A stretch of DNA of 64,000 bases from Natronincola peptidivorans (GTDB taxonomy: Bacteria; Bacillota; Clostridia; Peptostreptococcales; Natronincolaceae), in NCBI RefSeq assembly GCF_900111615.1, contig NZ_FOHU01000013.1, positions 25,879 through 89,878 on the forward strand. Direction: 5' to 3'. Shown here one piece after another: positions 8,704-17,301 of the stretch. The first letter of the stretch is position 1, and every line of letters starts with the position of its first letter. A program made the translations under genes and the position numbers. The notes beneath the pieces are model-generated. The model had not been told where the DNA came from. It saw only the letters and a program-made list of their open reading frames with translations, and searched no databases.

Positions 8704-8834
8704 ATCTCCATAATTATGTATAATATGCATCTACAGCTCCACTATCGTTTCGTCCAAATTGCTGCCTTTGTTAGGCACAAGCAGTGGCAAGGTTGAACTA
8801 TTGATTATGTTGTTTCTGTATAGGGGGTGTCTGA

Positions 8835-9479
8835 ATGTATAGAAGGTTTATATTGATAATTTTGATATTGTTTTGTATAAATATGATTTTTACAGGTTGC
8901 AGAAAAAACAATCCTGTGCTAGAAAACTCTGTGGAATCAGGAGAAAAAAGAGATGAACCAATAGTCAGTATAATCGATGAGCCTAACAAAGAAGAAAAGT
9001 CTGCTGATGCAGAAAAAGAAAAGGAACTAGCTGAAGAGGTTTTAGAATCTACATTTCACCAAGGTGCATTAAGTAAAAGAAATTATGAAGTAATTGATGG
9101 TGAAGCTGCAAATTTTTTATCATACAACTATCAGGATAGGTCAATGTATATTGCTGGATTGAAGGTTTTTGAAGAATTTAGCACATTAAATGAGGGAGGT
9201 ATTTCGATAGTTAGTGACGAAAATATTTTGACATTCGGCATAACTAAAGCAACCGGAAGTGTTACAGGTGCTGTTGATGGTCCAAATGTATATTTTGAAA
9301 TGAATCTTACCTCAAATGAAATTATAGATAGTAAATTTGAACCTGCTCCAAATTATGCTGAATTAGGTAAAACAGAGTTCATTAAGCATAGCGAAGAAGT
9401 AATTGAATTGACTGATGAGCGGATGGTTGAAATAGGATTGTATTTTAAAGAATTGATTATGGAAATAGAAAAAAAATAA
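8835..9479 (+). CDS. Putative lipoprotein of unknown function
   Basis: A 214-aa protein with a classical lipoprotein signal: YRR, a hydrophobic core of about 17 residues, and the lipobox IFTGC. A charged Lys/Glu-rich linker (residues about 30-75) precedes a globular domain. I do not recognise a domain. The mature part is acidic and ends in a Glu/Lys-rich helix. AGGGGG sits upstream of the ATG. It appears to be monocistronic, with a hairpin terminator at 9623. Confidence 0.7.
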   Translation: MYRRFILIILILFCINMIFTGCRKNNPVLENSVESGEKRDEPIVSIIDEPNKEEKSADAEKEKELAEEVLESTFHQGALSKRNYEVIDGEAANFLSYNYQDRSMYIAGLKVFEEFSTLNEGGISIVSDENILTFGITKATGSVTGAVDGPNVYFEMNLTSNEIIDSKFEPAPNYAELGKTEFIKHSEEVIELTDERMVEIGLYFKELIMEIEKK

Positions 9480-10223
9480 GACGTTTGACATAAGTTAACA
9501 AGCTCTACCCACAGTTGCTATGGGACAGGGCATTGAGGTCAATTGCTTCGTCTGAAGCTATTAATCATTAGACGGAAAAAATAAAACTGAGAATTGATAA
9601 GAAGGTAATTATGGCGAATAGAAAACATGCTGTATTGGTTGTAGTACCATGTGCAGCATGTTTCTTTAGTTTGATTATATAGTCTACCAACCACGACAAA
9701 ATGTTTAATAGAATCAAAGGGGTTTGCCTGTACCAATAAAACTTAGTATCAATGGGATTAATACCAGTAACTAAGCTTATATTTTTCATAGAGAAAATTA
9801 GGTAGTATATAGTTAGTCCATGATTTCAAGTAGTAAAAAGCAGCTTATTTGTGTAAACAGTCTGAAAAACACCTATAATTTTTTGTATAATAGAAAAAAG
9901 GTGTTTAGTAGAGAATATAATAAGGTAGTAATAGCTTTCTTGCAAAGGGAAAAAATAAAAGAATTAGACAATTAAATGGTTAAAGAGTTTAAAAACTATA
10001 AATGCTTTAAAAGAAGTTTTATGCTATTATTAAATAATGGTTGAAATTGTTAAAGAGCGATAGTCTTAATGAATACTATTTATGTAATATAATAGGTGGA
10101 ATAAAGAATTTATGCCTTATATAAGAATCTGTCTACTTTAGCCGTACAGAATTCCAGCTAAGAGGTAAGAAGATAATACAAAAAATAATGGGTTAGAAGA
10201 CCTATTAAAGGAGAATTTTAATC
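9480..10223. other. Long AT-rich intergenic region
   Basis: About 740 bp between the lipoprotein and helicase genes. It holds the hairpin at 9623-9670 and an 8-bp inverted repeat, AAACACCT/AGGTGTTT (about 9868-9907), around a TTGTATAAT promoter-like sequence. I saw no protein-coding gene. Short frames on the minus strand lack ribosome binding sites and family signatures. Confidence 0.5.
9623..9670 (+). terminator. Probable intrinsic terminator
   Basis: AAACATGCTG (9623-9632) pairs perfectly with CAGCATGTTT (9654-9663), and TGGT/ACCA adds an inner stem. CTTTAGTTT follows. It lies 140 bp after the lipoprotein gene and is probably its terminator. Confidence 0.5.
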
Positions 10224-11426
10224 GTGAGTAAAAAATTTGAAGAATTTAATCTTAAACAATTTCTATTAGAAAATCTTGAGACAGAGGGGATTGAGAATCC
10301 TACTGAGATACAAGCTACCGCTATTCCTTATATTCTAGAGGGTAAGGACGTGATAGGTAAGGCTAAAACAGGCACAGGAAAAACCTTAGCTTATTTAATA
10401 CCGATGATAGAAAAAATTGATTCTGAGAAAAAAGAACTTCAAATGCTTGTACTGGCTCCAAGTAGAGAGCTTAGCCTTCAAATTCATAGAGAAGCAGAGG
10501 GTATTATTAAAAACACAAATATCTCTGCAATGCCGTTGGTGGAAGGAATGGATATTAATCGACAGCTAGACAAATTAAAGAGCAAGCCTCAGCTTATTAT
10601 AGCCACTCCTGGAAGATTAGTACATATTATAGGATTAAAAAAGATAAAGATGCATGGTGTAAAGCTGATAGCCTTGGATGAGGTCGATCAAATGATGGAG
10701 CAAGGATTACAAGAAAAGGTACATGCAGTGATTGATACTACTCTGAGGGATAGACAGTTGGTAAGCTTTTCTGCCACCCTTTCAAAAGATGCATTAAGCA
10801 TTCTTCAATCATTAATGAAAGAGCCCCAATATATATCCTTAGATAAGGCTAAACCTGTCCCATCAAAAATTAGACATGTATATATAGTAAGTAAGGCACT
10901 AAAGAAAACGGAAACTTTGACAGAGCTTATACAAGCATTAAAACCAGCTAAGTCTTTGGTTTTTATCAACAAAAACGAAAACGTGGATAGATTTGTAAAG
11001 GAATTAAAAAACTTTGGGCTATCTGTTGAAGGCATACAAACAAGGACAAAAAATCAGGATCGGCAACATATCCTAGCTACTTTTAATAAGGGTGAGCTTA
11101 AAGTTTTAGTTACAACGGATATATTTACTAGAGGGATGGATTTCAGAAATGTATCCCATATATTCAATATGGATTTACCGCTAAATCCAATTGATTACCT
11201 CCATAGGGCTGGTCGTACAGGTAGGATGGGTAAAGAAGGGGTAGTTTATAATATTGTGAGAGATCGAGAAAAATTTATCATGTATAAAATGATGAAGGGA
11301 TTAAAAATTGATGTTACACCTGTCAGCATATTGAATGGAAAGGTTACAGCCGTTGAGGAAATTATACATGGCAAAAAAGCATCAGTAAGTAAAAAAAACC
11401 TTAAGACAGATGTGAGGAGAAAATAG
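10224..11426 (+). CDS. DEAD-box ATP-dependent RNA helicase
   Basis: The 400-aa product has the helicase motifs in order: Q motif (PTEIQATAIP), Walker A GKAKTGTGKT, PSRELSLQ, ATPGRL, a DEVD in place of the usual DEAD box, SAT, a C-terminal RecA domain with TDIFTRGMDF and HRAGRTGRMG. It unwinds RNA duplexes with ATP. DEVD instead of DEAD occurs in some clostridial members. The GTG start follows AAAGGAG. The length is that of a minimal core without a C-terminal RNA-binding extension, so a role in cold adaptation or RNA turnover is only a guess. Confidence 0.93.
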   Translation: MSKKFEEFNLKQFLLENLETEGIENPTEIQATAIPYILEGKDVIGKAKTGTGKTLAYLIPMIEKIDSEKKELQMLVLAPSRELSLQIHREAEGIIKNTNISAMPLVEGMDINRQLDKLKSKPQLIIATPGRLVHIIGLKKIKMHGVKLIALDEVDQMMEQGLQEKVHAVIDTTLRDRQLVSFSATLSKDALSILQSLMKEPQYISLDKAKPVPSKIRHVYIVSKALKKTETLTELIQALKPAKSLVFINKNENVDRFVKELKNFGLSVEGIQTRTKNQDRQHILATFNKGELKVLVTTDIFTRGMDFRNVSHIFNMDLPLNPIDYLHRAGRTGRMGKEGVVYNIVRDREKFIMYKMMKGLKIDVTPVSILNGKVTAVEEIIHGKKASVSKKNLKTDVRRK

Positions 11427-11530
11427 TAGATTACGGGATACTTCATTTGTTGAGTATTGCCTCCACAAATGAAAAGCAGTACTCCTATGACATGAGATTG
11501 TTGAGGTGACCAGTAAAGGGGGGGGCTAGC

Positions 11531-12196
11531 ATGAATATAACCGAGAGAGTAAAAGAACTTGAGGAACAGTTTAAAGTAAATAACTACTATGGAGACAAAA
11601 GCAAAGGAATCTATAATTATAGGAGAGGTTCAATAGCTATAATGGTATCAGCTCCCCATAGTGTAAAGCAGATTAGGAATGGCAATGTAAAAGCTGCTGA
11701 TGTGGGAACTGGGGGCATAGCCCTTGCACTTCATGAATTGACAGATTGTCATGTAATGTATAGAACTTTTACAGCCAACGGAGATGCTAATAGAGATCTT
11801 CGTTGTAACTATAAACGAGAACTTATAAAAAAGACAGCTAAAAATAATATAAAATATTTAATAGACTTACATGGGATGAGAAGGGATAGGCCCCATGATA
11901 TAGATGTAGGCACTTTAAATGGGTTAACTACTGATTGGATAACTGAGAATCTAATTATAGATAAGTTTACAACACACGGGATTAAAGATGTTAGGTTTAA
12001 TTATTTATTTGATGGTACTCCAAGGGGTACAGTAACGAGAACTGTATATCAGCAGCTAGGTATCATCTGTTTTCAACTAGAATTAAATGAAAGATATCGG
12101 AATTCAGAGGAAGAAGAAAACATGCTAGCCGTGATGAATAGTTTAAAGTATCTAATCTTATATCTTGAAAAATTCGAAGAATATCCCAGAATCTGA
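11531..12196 (+). CDS. N-formylglutamate amidohydrolase-like protein
   Basis: The 221-aa protein shows IMVSAPHSVKQIRNG near residue 40, KAADVGTGGIALAL, DLHGMRRDRPHDIDVG near residue 120 and a late CFQLELNERYR. SAPH, the first His, the DLHG motif with Asp/His and the late Glu match the N-formylglutamate amidohydrolase family (zinc carboxypeptidase-like fold). The family hydrolyses N-formyl or related N-acyl amino acids. No hut genes adjoin it, so the substrate is open. GGGGGGG precedes the ATG. Confidence 0.75.
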   Translation: MNITERVKELEEQFKVNNYYGDKSKGIYNYRRGSIAIMVSAPHSVKQIRNGNVKAADVGTGGIALALHELTDCHVMYRTFTANGDANRDLRCNYKRELIKKTAKNNIKYLIDLHGMRRDRPHDIDVGTLNGLTTDWITENLIIDKFTTHGIKDVRFNYLFDGTPRGTVTRTVYQQLGIICFQLELNERYRNSEEEENMLAVMNSLKYLILYLEKFEEYPRI

Positions 12197-12286
12197 TAGG
12201 AGTGTAATGGTACATGGTGATAAGTGTCGATACAGCTATTAGGAAGCTGGACATTAATATATTCAAAAAAAGGCAAGGTGAATTGT

Positions 12287-12400
12287 TTGACTTTTAGTTA
12301 CAATGAAATAAAAGACAAGTTATATAATATTATATTTGGAACTGATACTCCAGCAGGAAAGGCTTTTGATGTCATTCAACATAGCCCAATTAAATTCTAG
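12287..12400 (+). pseudogene. N-terminal remnant of an ion transport (potassium channel) protein
   Basis: From a TTG 6 bp after AAGGTG the frame reads MTFSYNEIKDKLYNIIFG, then TDTPAGKAFDV, before diverging into QHSPIKF and a stop. The segment YNIIFGTDTPAGKAFD is the cytoplasmic lead-in to the first helix of bacterial voltage-sensor-type ion channels (typically IIFEPDTPAGRxFD). The remaining 230 or so residues are gone. The ribosome binding site is intact, so a short peptide could still be made. Confidence 0.6.
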
Positions 12401-12537
12401 ATGTTTTAACTAGCGGGTCTATCCCAGCGAATCCTTCCGAGTTACTAGCTTCTACTAAGACGAATCAACCTATCAATAGATTCCAGGACTATGAGTTAAT
12501 CCTTGTTGATTCTCCATTCTATAATGATTTTATTTAA
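12394..12537 (+). pseudogene. Internal remnant of a CpsD/CapB-type tyrosine kinase
   Basis: In another frame, overlapping the end of the channel remnant, the translation ILDVLTSGSIPANPSELLAS is followed by a divergent stretch, then DYELILVDSPF and a stop after NDFI. LDVLTSGxIPxNPSELLxS and the Walker-B-like YDxVIxDTPP are signatures of bacterial tyrosine kinases controlling polysaccharide export. The helix between them is shortened, the Walker A part and the Tyr cluster are missing and no start codon is present, so it is a degraded fragment. Confidence 0.6.
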
Positions 12538-12566
12538 CTTAATTGTGTTCTCGTTATCTACTGCTG

Positions 12567-12600
12567 ACCTACCCTAAAGGGGTAGGTTTGTTTTGTTGTT
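12567..12600 (+). terminator. Intrinsic terminator
   Basis: ACCTACCC (12567-12574) pairs with GGGTAGGT (12580-12587) around TAAAG, followed by a T-rich run TTGTTTTGTTGTTT. It probably terminated the decayed genes upstream. Confidence 0.7.
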
Positions 12601-12969
12601 TATTTCTCTATTTGTCAATAAACAACCTGTTTTGTGTGGGCAAAAAAATAAGAAAACATGGTAATCTAGTAATAATTAATAGCAGAATTGCGTTGAGAAT
12701 TTTTTAGAACTGGAATTTAAACCAAGAAAAAGGAGGATAGTTTACGAAGGGATTTCATCAGATTAATATTAAAGGGGAGCATTGCTAGTATTGCCATCAC
12801 TGCAGAAAAAATAAAGGTATTTTTCATTTGGCGTACAAAACTAAAGGAAAAATTTATACTGATAGTGTTTTTCCATCTTATTTTTTTCCGTGGGTTTCTA
12901 GTTAGGTTTGAACAGGAGGTTATTTACCTATTAAATGCGGACCTCATTTTGAACAAAAGGAGATTTGAA

Positions 12970-15228
12970 ATGAAAAAATTAAAAATTTTTATTATGATGA
13001 TAATATGTACTTCAATGGCGCTCTCAGGTTGTGGCTCAAAAGGTGTAGACAAAGCTCAGACATCTGAGCCTACCAGTAAAGCTTTAGAAGAATATATACA
13101 AGATGGTATTTTTGGTATTGACACAACACGAGAATATAAAGACACACAAGCATTAGAAGTAGATCAAGATAGTGATTTTACTATACAAAAGCAAGTATTA
13201 ACTCCTGACAATGGTAGAATCCAGCATAAAGGTGTTAGTCTAGAGATCGATGCTGTATTTATGTCCGAGGAGGACAATATAACAATGGAAGTAACTAAAA
13301 TGAAAGCACCTAAACCTTTAGAAAATGCTGTAGTAAGTGCTTATAAATTCACTGCAAGTAATAGTAATTATGATGGGTTATATACCATCACAATACCCTA
13401 TGACACTACTGAAGGTATTGTAGGTGCAGGATACTTCAATAAAAGCAGCAATAAATGGGAGCCAGTAGTATATGAAATAGATGAAGCAAATAAGCAAGTA
13501 ATCATAACGACAGATCACTTATCAACCTATGGTGCATTTACCATTACAAATGAAGGAACTAGATACGCTAGAATTTCTTCCGGTTTGTTTGAAGCACATA
13601 ATCATATGTCGAGACAAGGCAGCATGCATGGGGAAATAATACAGGAAGCGCTTGGCAATGAAATGACACCAGGTCAAAAGGCAGTTGATTTAGGCAGCTC
13701 TATTGTGGGTGATTGGTTTACGGCAACAGGTGTTATTATGGAGTTTGAAGGGCTCGCTTATAGCTCTGAATATTTATCTGATTTATCTGATATATTTGGA
13801 AATATAGGGTTAGCCTTATCCATAGCACAATTAGCCTCAGATTACAGCAGGGGTGATCAACAGGCTATGGCTATTAACACCTTTAATACTGCACAAGGAC
13901 TTGCCATAGGTAAATGGGGAACAAAAGCATTAAAGGTATCTATGATAGGTGTAACAGCAATAGATTACTCATTAAATAAATTAATAGAGCAAGTAATAGG
14001 TGGTAGAGAAGAGGTATGGTTTAAAGCCTATGATAGATATTATAATGATAGACAAAAAAGGACTGGGCAAGACTGGTATCACAGAATAAAGCAATTACAT
14101 GATCATGCTAGTACACCAGAAAGATTTCAAGCCCTACTAGAAACTGAATTGAATATGTATACCTATCTATTTTGGCAGGAAGATGAAGCTGTTATAGCTG
14201 AATATCAATCAGACGTTATGAACCATGCTTGGAGTGGTGGTGGAGGTCTTAATCAACAGCTAAAAGAAAGAATAGCAGAAGAATATAAGAGCAATTTATT
14301 AAGATACACTTTGGAACCTGTTTTAAGAAGAATAGAAAAAGAAGTCAGATATGAACAATTTTTAGAATATCAAGAGGAATTAAGAAAAGCGAGAGATGAA
14401 TTAAATAGAGTTATAACATTTGAAGTCCAAGAAGAATCCAGAGGTAACGAAGAATTAGACTATGCAGGATATATTATACAACTTGGACCATTAGCAGACA
14501 GTGCAGATTATAGGCAGTGGACGGGTAGATTAAACAAAGATGGTTATGTCCAAACAAAATTTACCGTATTAGGTCATCTAGCAGCTGGCGCACCAAACGA
14601 AATAAGACTTTATGAAACGATAAAAGATTTAGAAAATGAAAATCCAGAATTAACAGTAGCGTTTACAGTAGATGTACCCAATACACGTGTTACTATTGGT
14701 CAAATAGAAGATGTTGATTTAACAGGTGTTTGGGAGGGTTATTCAGTAATAACGGACTCAGTATTTGCAGAACAAGATTTAAGCAACATTCAGGCGAAAG
14801 AAGGATCTAGTATAGGAACGGCGGATGAGTTTGAAGCATTTTTTGAAGGCTGCGAGGATGAATTTGGAGAAGCAATTATGTTAATGATTCAAGATATAGT
14901 AAAGGGGCTTATGCACAAAGACATACCTACTACCATAGAATTTGTGAAAACAGAGCAAGAAAACCAATATTCTGGTTATATTCACATTAGACCAGAAGAA
15001 GTTACTGATTCTGCAATAGGCGATGATATAAGAGGAGAGCGAGCCCCTTTCAAAGCTATTTATACAGATGGCAAAGTAAGTATTACAGTGGATACTGATG
15101 ATTCTATAATGTATTATTTTGGAGATTTGCAAAGTGAGGACCATATAACAGGTACTTTCAATGCTCCCCATGGAGAGTTTGATATAATGGCTGGAACTTG
15201 GAGAGCAACAAGAGTAGACAATGAGTGA
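12970..15228 (+). CDS. Large lipoprotein of unknown function
   Basis: Starting at the ATG 7 bp after AAAGGAG gives 752 aa with a signal peptide and the lipobox ALSGC. Residues about 60-210 include an all-beta region ending in VIITTDHLSTYGAFTI, reminiscent of ZU5-like or adhesin-type domains. The middle (about 230-420) is helix-rich with DWFTATGVIMEF and long charged stretches, and a Glu/Arg coiled-coil-like segment follows near 440-500. The C-terminal part is beta-rich with the LTGVWEGYSV motif common in extracellular lipoproteins. No enzymatic motif is recognised. The next gene, an Lgt-like transferase, starts 16 bp later, which suggests a lipoprotein with its own lipid-attaching enzyme. Confidence 0.75.
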   Translation: MKKLKIFIMMIICTSMALSGCGSKGVDKAQTSEPTSKALEEYIQDGIFGIDTTREYKDTQALEVDQDSDFTIQKQVLTPDNGRIQHKGVSLEIDAVFMSEEDNITMEVTKMKAPKPLENAVVSAYKFTASNSNYDGLYTITIPYDTTEGIVGAGYFNKSSNKWEPVVYEIDEANKQVIITTDHLSTYGAFTITNEGTRYARISSGLFEAHNHMSRQGSMHGEIIQEALGNEMTPGQKAVDLGSSIVGDWFTATGVIMEFEGLAYSSEYLSDLSDIFGNIGLALSIAQLASDYSRGDQQAMAINTFNTAQGLAIGKWGTKALKVSMIGVTAIDYSLNKLIEQVIGGREEVWFKAYDRYYNDRQKRTGQDWYHRIKQLHDHASTPERFQALLETELNMYTYLFWQEDEAVIAEYQSDVMNHAWSGGGGLNQQLKERIAEEYKSNLLRYTLEPVLRRIEKEVRYEQFLEYQEELRKARDELNRVITFEVQEESRGNEELDYAGYIIQLGPLADSADYRQWTGRLNKDGYVQTKFTVLGHLAAGAPNEIRLYETIKDLENENPELTVAFTVDVPNTRVTIGQIEDVDLTGVWEGYSVITDSVFAEQDLSNIQAKEGSSIGTADEFEAFFEGCEDEFGEAIMLMIQDIVKGLMHKDIPTTIEFVKTEQENQYSGYIHIRPEEVTDSAIGDDIRGERAPFKAIYTDGKVSITVDTDDSIMYYFGDLQSEDHITGTFNAPHGEFDIMAGTWRATRVDNE

Positions 15229-15244
15229 AAGGTTGATTGATTAA

Positions 15245-16051
15245 ATGTATCCAGAACTAATCAATATAACTTTAAGTGAAGGAAATAGCATAATGATAAG
15301 CGCTTACAGGTTTTGGGGATTAGCTGCAGCTGGGTACCTAATTATTTCAGCAATTAGACATCTTAGAAAACTCAACATAACAGTAACTAAAATAGCACTA
15401 TTAGTAATTGCTATGGTTACATCGTTTTTTATAGGAGCTAGAATATTATATATTATTTTGTATTTGCCAGAAGTACTAAACAATCCTAAGATGGCCACAA
15501 CATTTCATCTGAGAAATTTTACACTATATGGGGGATTATTATTATCTAGCATAGCTTGGTGGTTTATAACGAAAAAGCTGGGTGTAGGATCTTTAAAATT
15601 AACGGATAATATAATCCCTCATATAGGTATTGCTATCATAATCATGCGAGTAGGGTGTTTTCTAAATGGATGCTGTTATGGAAAACCTACTCATTTACCT
15701 TGGGGTATAAATGTACCATTAATGTCCCAAGCACACCTGGGACAAATATACAACAATGTAGGAATAACCTCCTTAATACCAAGACCAGTTCATCCCACTC
15801 AGATTTACGAAATGATTGCTGCACTGTTAGCTTCATTAATAGCATGGACGGTTATGAAAAGAACAGATAAAGAGGGGTTAACAACCGTAATATTTTGTTT
15901 TTTACTATCTCTAGGTAGATTAACAACTTATCTCTTTCGTAGTTTTCCGATTGCAAGCAACTTTTCAAATATTATTAGAGGACCAATAGTCTATGGCTTA
16001 GTAATTTTAGCATCATCTATTTGGATATACAAGCAAACAGTTAAGGGATGA
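15245..16051 (+). CDS. lgt: Prolipoprotein diacylglyceryl transferase-like membrane enzyme
   Basis: The 268-aa protein has about seven hydrophobic segments. It contains the Lgt signature region IIMRVGCFLNGCCYGKPTH (Arg, Asn, Gly of the usual RxGNFxN site) and RPVHPTQIYEMIAALL (the HPTQxYE motif). Lgt transfers diacylglycerol from phosphatidylglycerol to the lipobox Cys of prolipoproteins. Cys-rich FLNGCCYG is typical of an Lgt-like paralogue subfamily rather than the housekeeping enzyme. It directly follows a large lipoprotein gene. A second in-frame ATG at 15293 is possible. The stop codon lies 4 bp from the convergent AEC gene. Confidence 0.8.
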   Translation: MYPELINITLSEGNSIMISAYRFWGLAAAGYLIISAIRHLRKLNITVTKIALLVIAMVTSFFIGARILYIILYLPEVLNNPKMATTFHLRNFTLYGGLLLSSIAWWFITKKLGVGSLKLTDNIIPHIGIAIIIMRVGCFLNGCCYGKPTHLPWGINVPLMSQAHLGQIYNNVGITSLIPRPVHPTQIYEMIAALLASLIAWTVMKRTDKEGLTTVIFCFLLSLGRLTTYLFRSFPIASNFSNIIRGPIVYGLVILASSIWIYKQTVKG

Positions 16052-16054
16052 AGC

Positions 16055-16993
16055 TTATAATATCCAAATAAAAAAGGGTATGGTAACGATAGAAAATAAA
16101 GTGCTGATAAATACAACCTTAGAAGCCAAATAATGATCATTTTCATATTTAGCAGCTACGATGGACATACCAACGGCTACCGGCAAAGCAGTGGCAATAA
16201 CGAGAATTTGAAGCAACATCTCATCTAGGTTAAACAACTTTAGGATACCCCAAATTATAAATGGCAGTATCAGCAATCTAATGAAACAACATAGTATAAT
16301 TTTGACGTCATTAAATATTTGGTTTACCTTTAAATCTCCCAACATAGAACCAATAAAAATCATGGATAGGGGAGTGGTAATACTTCCTAACAGGTCCAAT
16401 GAGTTGTAAATGACTAGTGGTAATTTTGTTGAGGTCAGAAATAATCCAAAACCTATGAAAACAGCAACAATACATGGATTCATCATCTGACTTAATAAGG
16501 AAACATGATGGGTACCTTTAGAGGGTTTCATAGATGTTATTGAGGACCTTTGAAGAAGCCTTACACCAAAAGTCCATAAAAATACATCACTCATCATATT
16601 AACAATGGCCATATAAAACACGCCGATTTCTCCAAATACCACATATGCAATTGGAAAGCCAATAAAACCTGAATTAGGAAATATTAAAGCAAACTGAAAA
16701 ACGTCTTTGGTAGTTCCTTCAACCCCTAGAAATTTAGTAAACAGATAAGAGAAAACAATATAAACGAAATTCAGTCCAAAGGATATGACTAATAACTTAG
16801 CACCTACTTCAAAAAGAGTATCAGAAAAAACAAAACTACTGATAGATACAATGATTAAGGCAGGGAGAGATACATAGACCAATAAGCTGCTAATATCATT
16901 GTTCATATTATTACTAATTATTTTTAGCTTTTTACATAGATAACCCACACCAATTAGTGAAAATAAAATTAATACTTGTATTAATGCATCCAT
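16055..16993 (-). CDS. AEC-family (auxin efflux carrier) permease
   Basis: The start at 16993 follows GGAGGG by 8 bp and gives 312 aa; an upstream in-frame ATG at 17041 would add 16 residues without a ribosome binding site. About ten hydrophobic segments are arranged as two five-helix halves, with YLCKKLKIIS near the N-terminus, FALIFPNSGFIGFPIAYVVFG and ATALPVAVGMSIVAAKY, which are AEC family hallmarks. Bacterial members move organic acids or related anions. It is next to, but 309 bp from, the D-aminoacylase gene on the same strand, with that gene's terminator between them, so they are not one operon. Confidence 0.88.
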   Translation of the reverse strand: MDALIQVLILFSLIGVGYLCKKLKIISNNMNNDISSLLVYVSLPALIIVSISSFVFSDTLFEVGAKLLVISFGLNFVYIVFSYLFTKFLGVEGTTKDVFQFALIFPNSGFIGFPIAYVVFGEIGVFYMAIVNMMSDVFLWTFGVRLLQRSSITSMKPSKGTHHVSLLSQMMNPCIVAVFIGFGLFLTSTKLPLVIYNSLDLLGSITTPLSMIFIGSMLGDLKVNQIFNDVKIILCCFIRLLILPFIIWGILKLFNLDEMLLQILVIATALPVAVGMSIVAAKYENDHYLASKVVFISTLFSIVTIPFFIWIL

Positions 16994-17301
16994 AATTGAA
17001 TCCCTCCATGCTGATGATGATATTTTCTCACTTAATGTCATTTCGACAAATCAATATATTTACCTTTAAGTATTTTATACTTTTTAACAACATAGTAAGT
17101 TGCCTTGGTGTTGCCAGTAACAGCAGAAAAACTCAGATGGTGGGATGATTTCCTTTTGTTTCATCAAATTAGTTGAAGGTTTATGAAATTAATCATAATA
17201 ATAAAAAGCTGCTCTCCTAATAAAAGAGAGAACAGCTTTTCTTGGTTTAAACAAAGTTTAAAAGTTCCTTCTAAGCAATCAACATAAAAAACATGCTCCT
17301 G
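16994..17301 (-). other. Intergenic region upstream of the AEC gene
   Basis: About 310 bp holding the AEC promoter region and, at 17203-17241, the terminator of the upstream deacylase gene. Nothing else is recognised. Confidence 0.5.
17203..17241 (-). terminator. Intrinsic terminator of the D-aminoacylase gene
   Basis: AAAAGCTG-CTCTC pairs with GAGAG-AA-CAGCTTTT. Read on the minus strand, the stem ends in TTTTTATT. It lies 61 bp after the stop codon at 17302. Confidence 0.75.

Larger units (their letters stand above)
12197..12969 (+). other. Gene graveyard between the amidohydrolase and the lipoprotein
   Basis: About 770 bp with two recognisable remnants, an ion-channel N-terminus at 12287 and a CpsD-type kinase piece at 12394, followed by a terminator at 12567. 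From 12620 to 12969 nothing gene-like is convincing except the leader of the next gene. A 787-codon reading of that gene from 12865 is possible but its first 35 codons lack a ribosome binding site. Confidence 0.55.
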
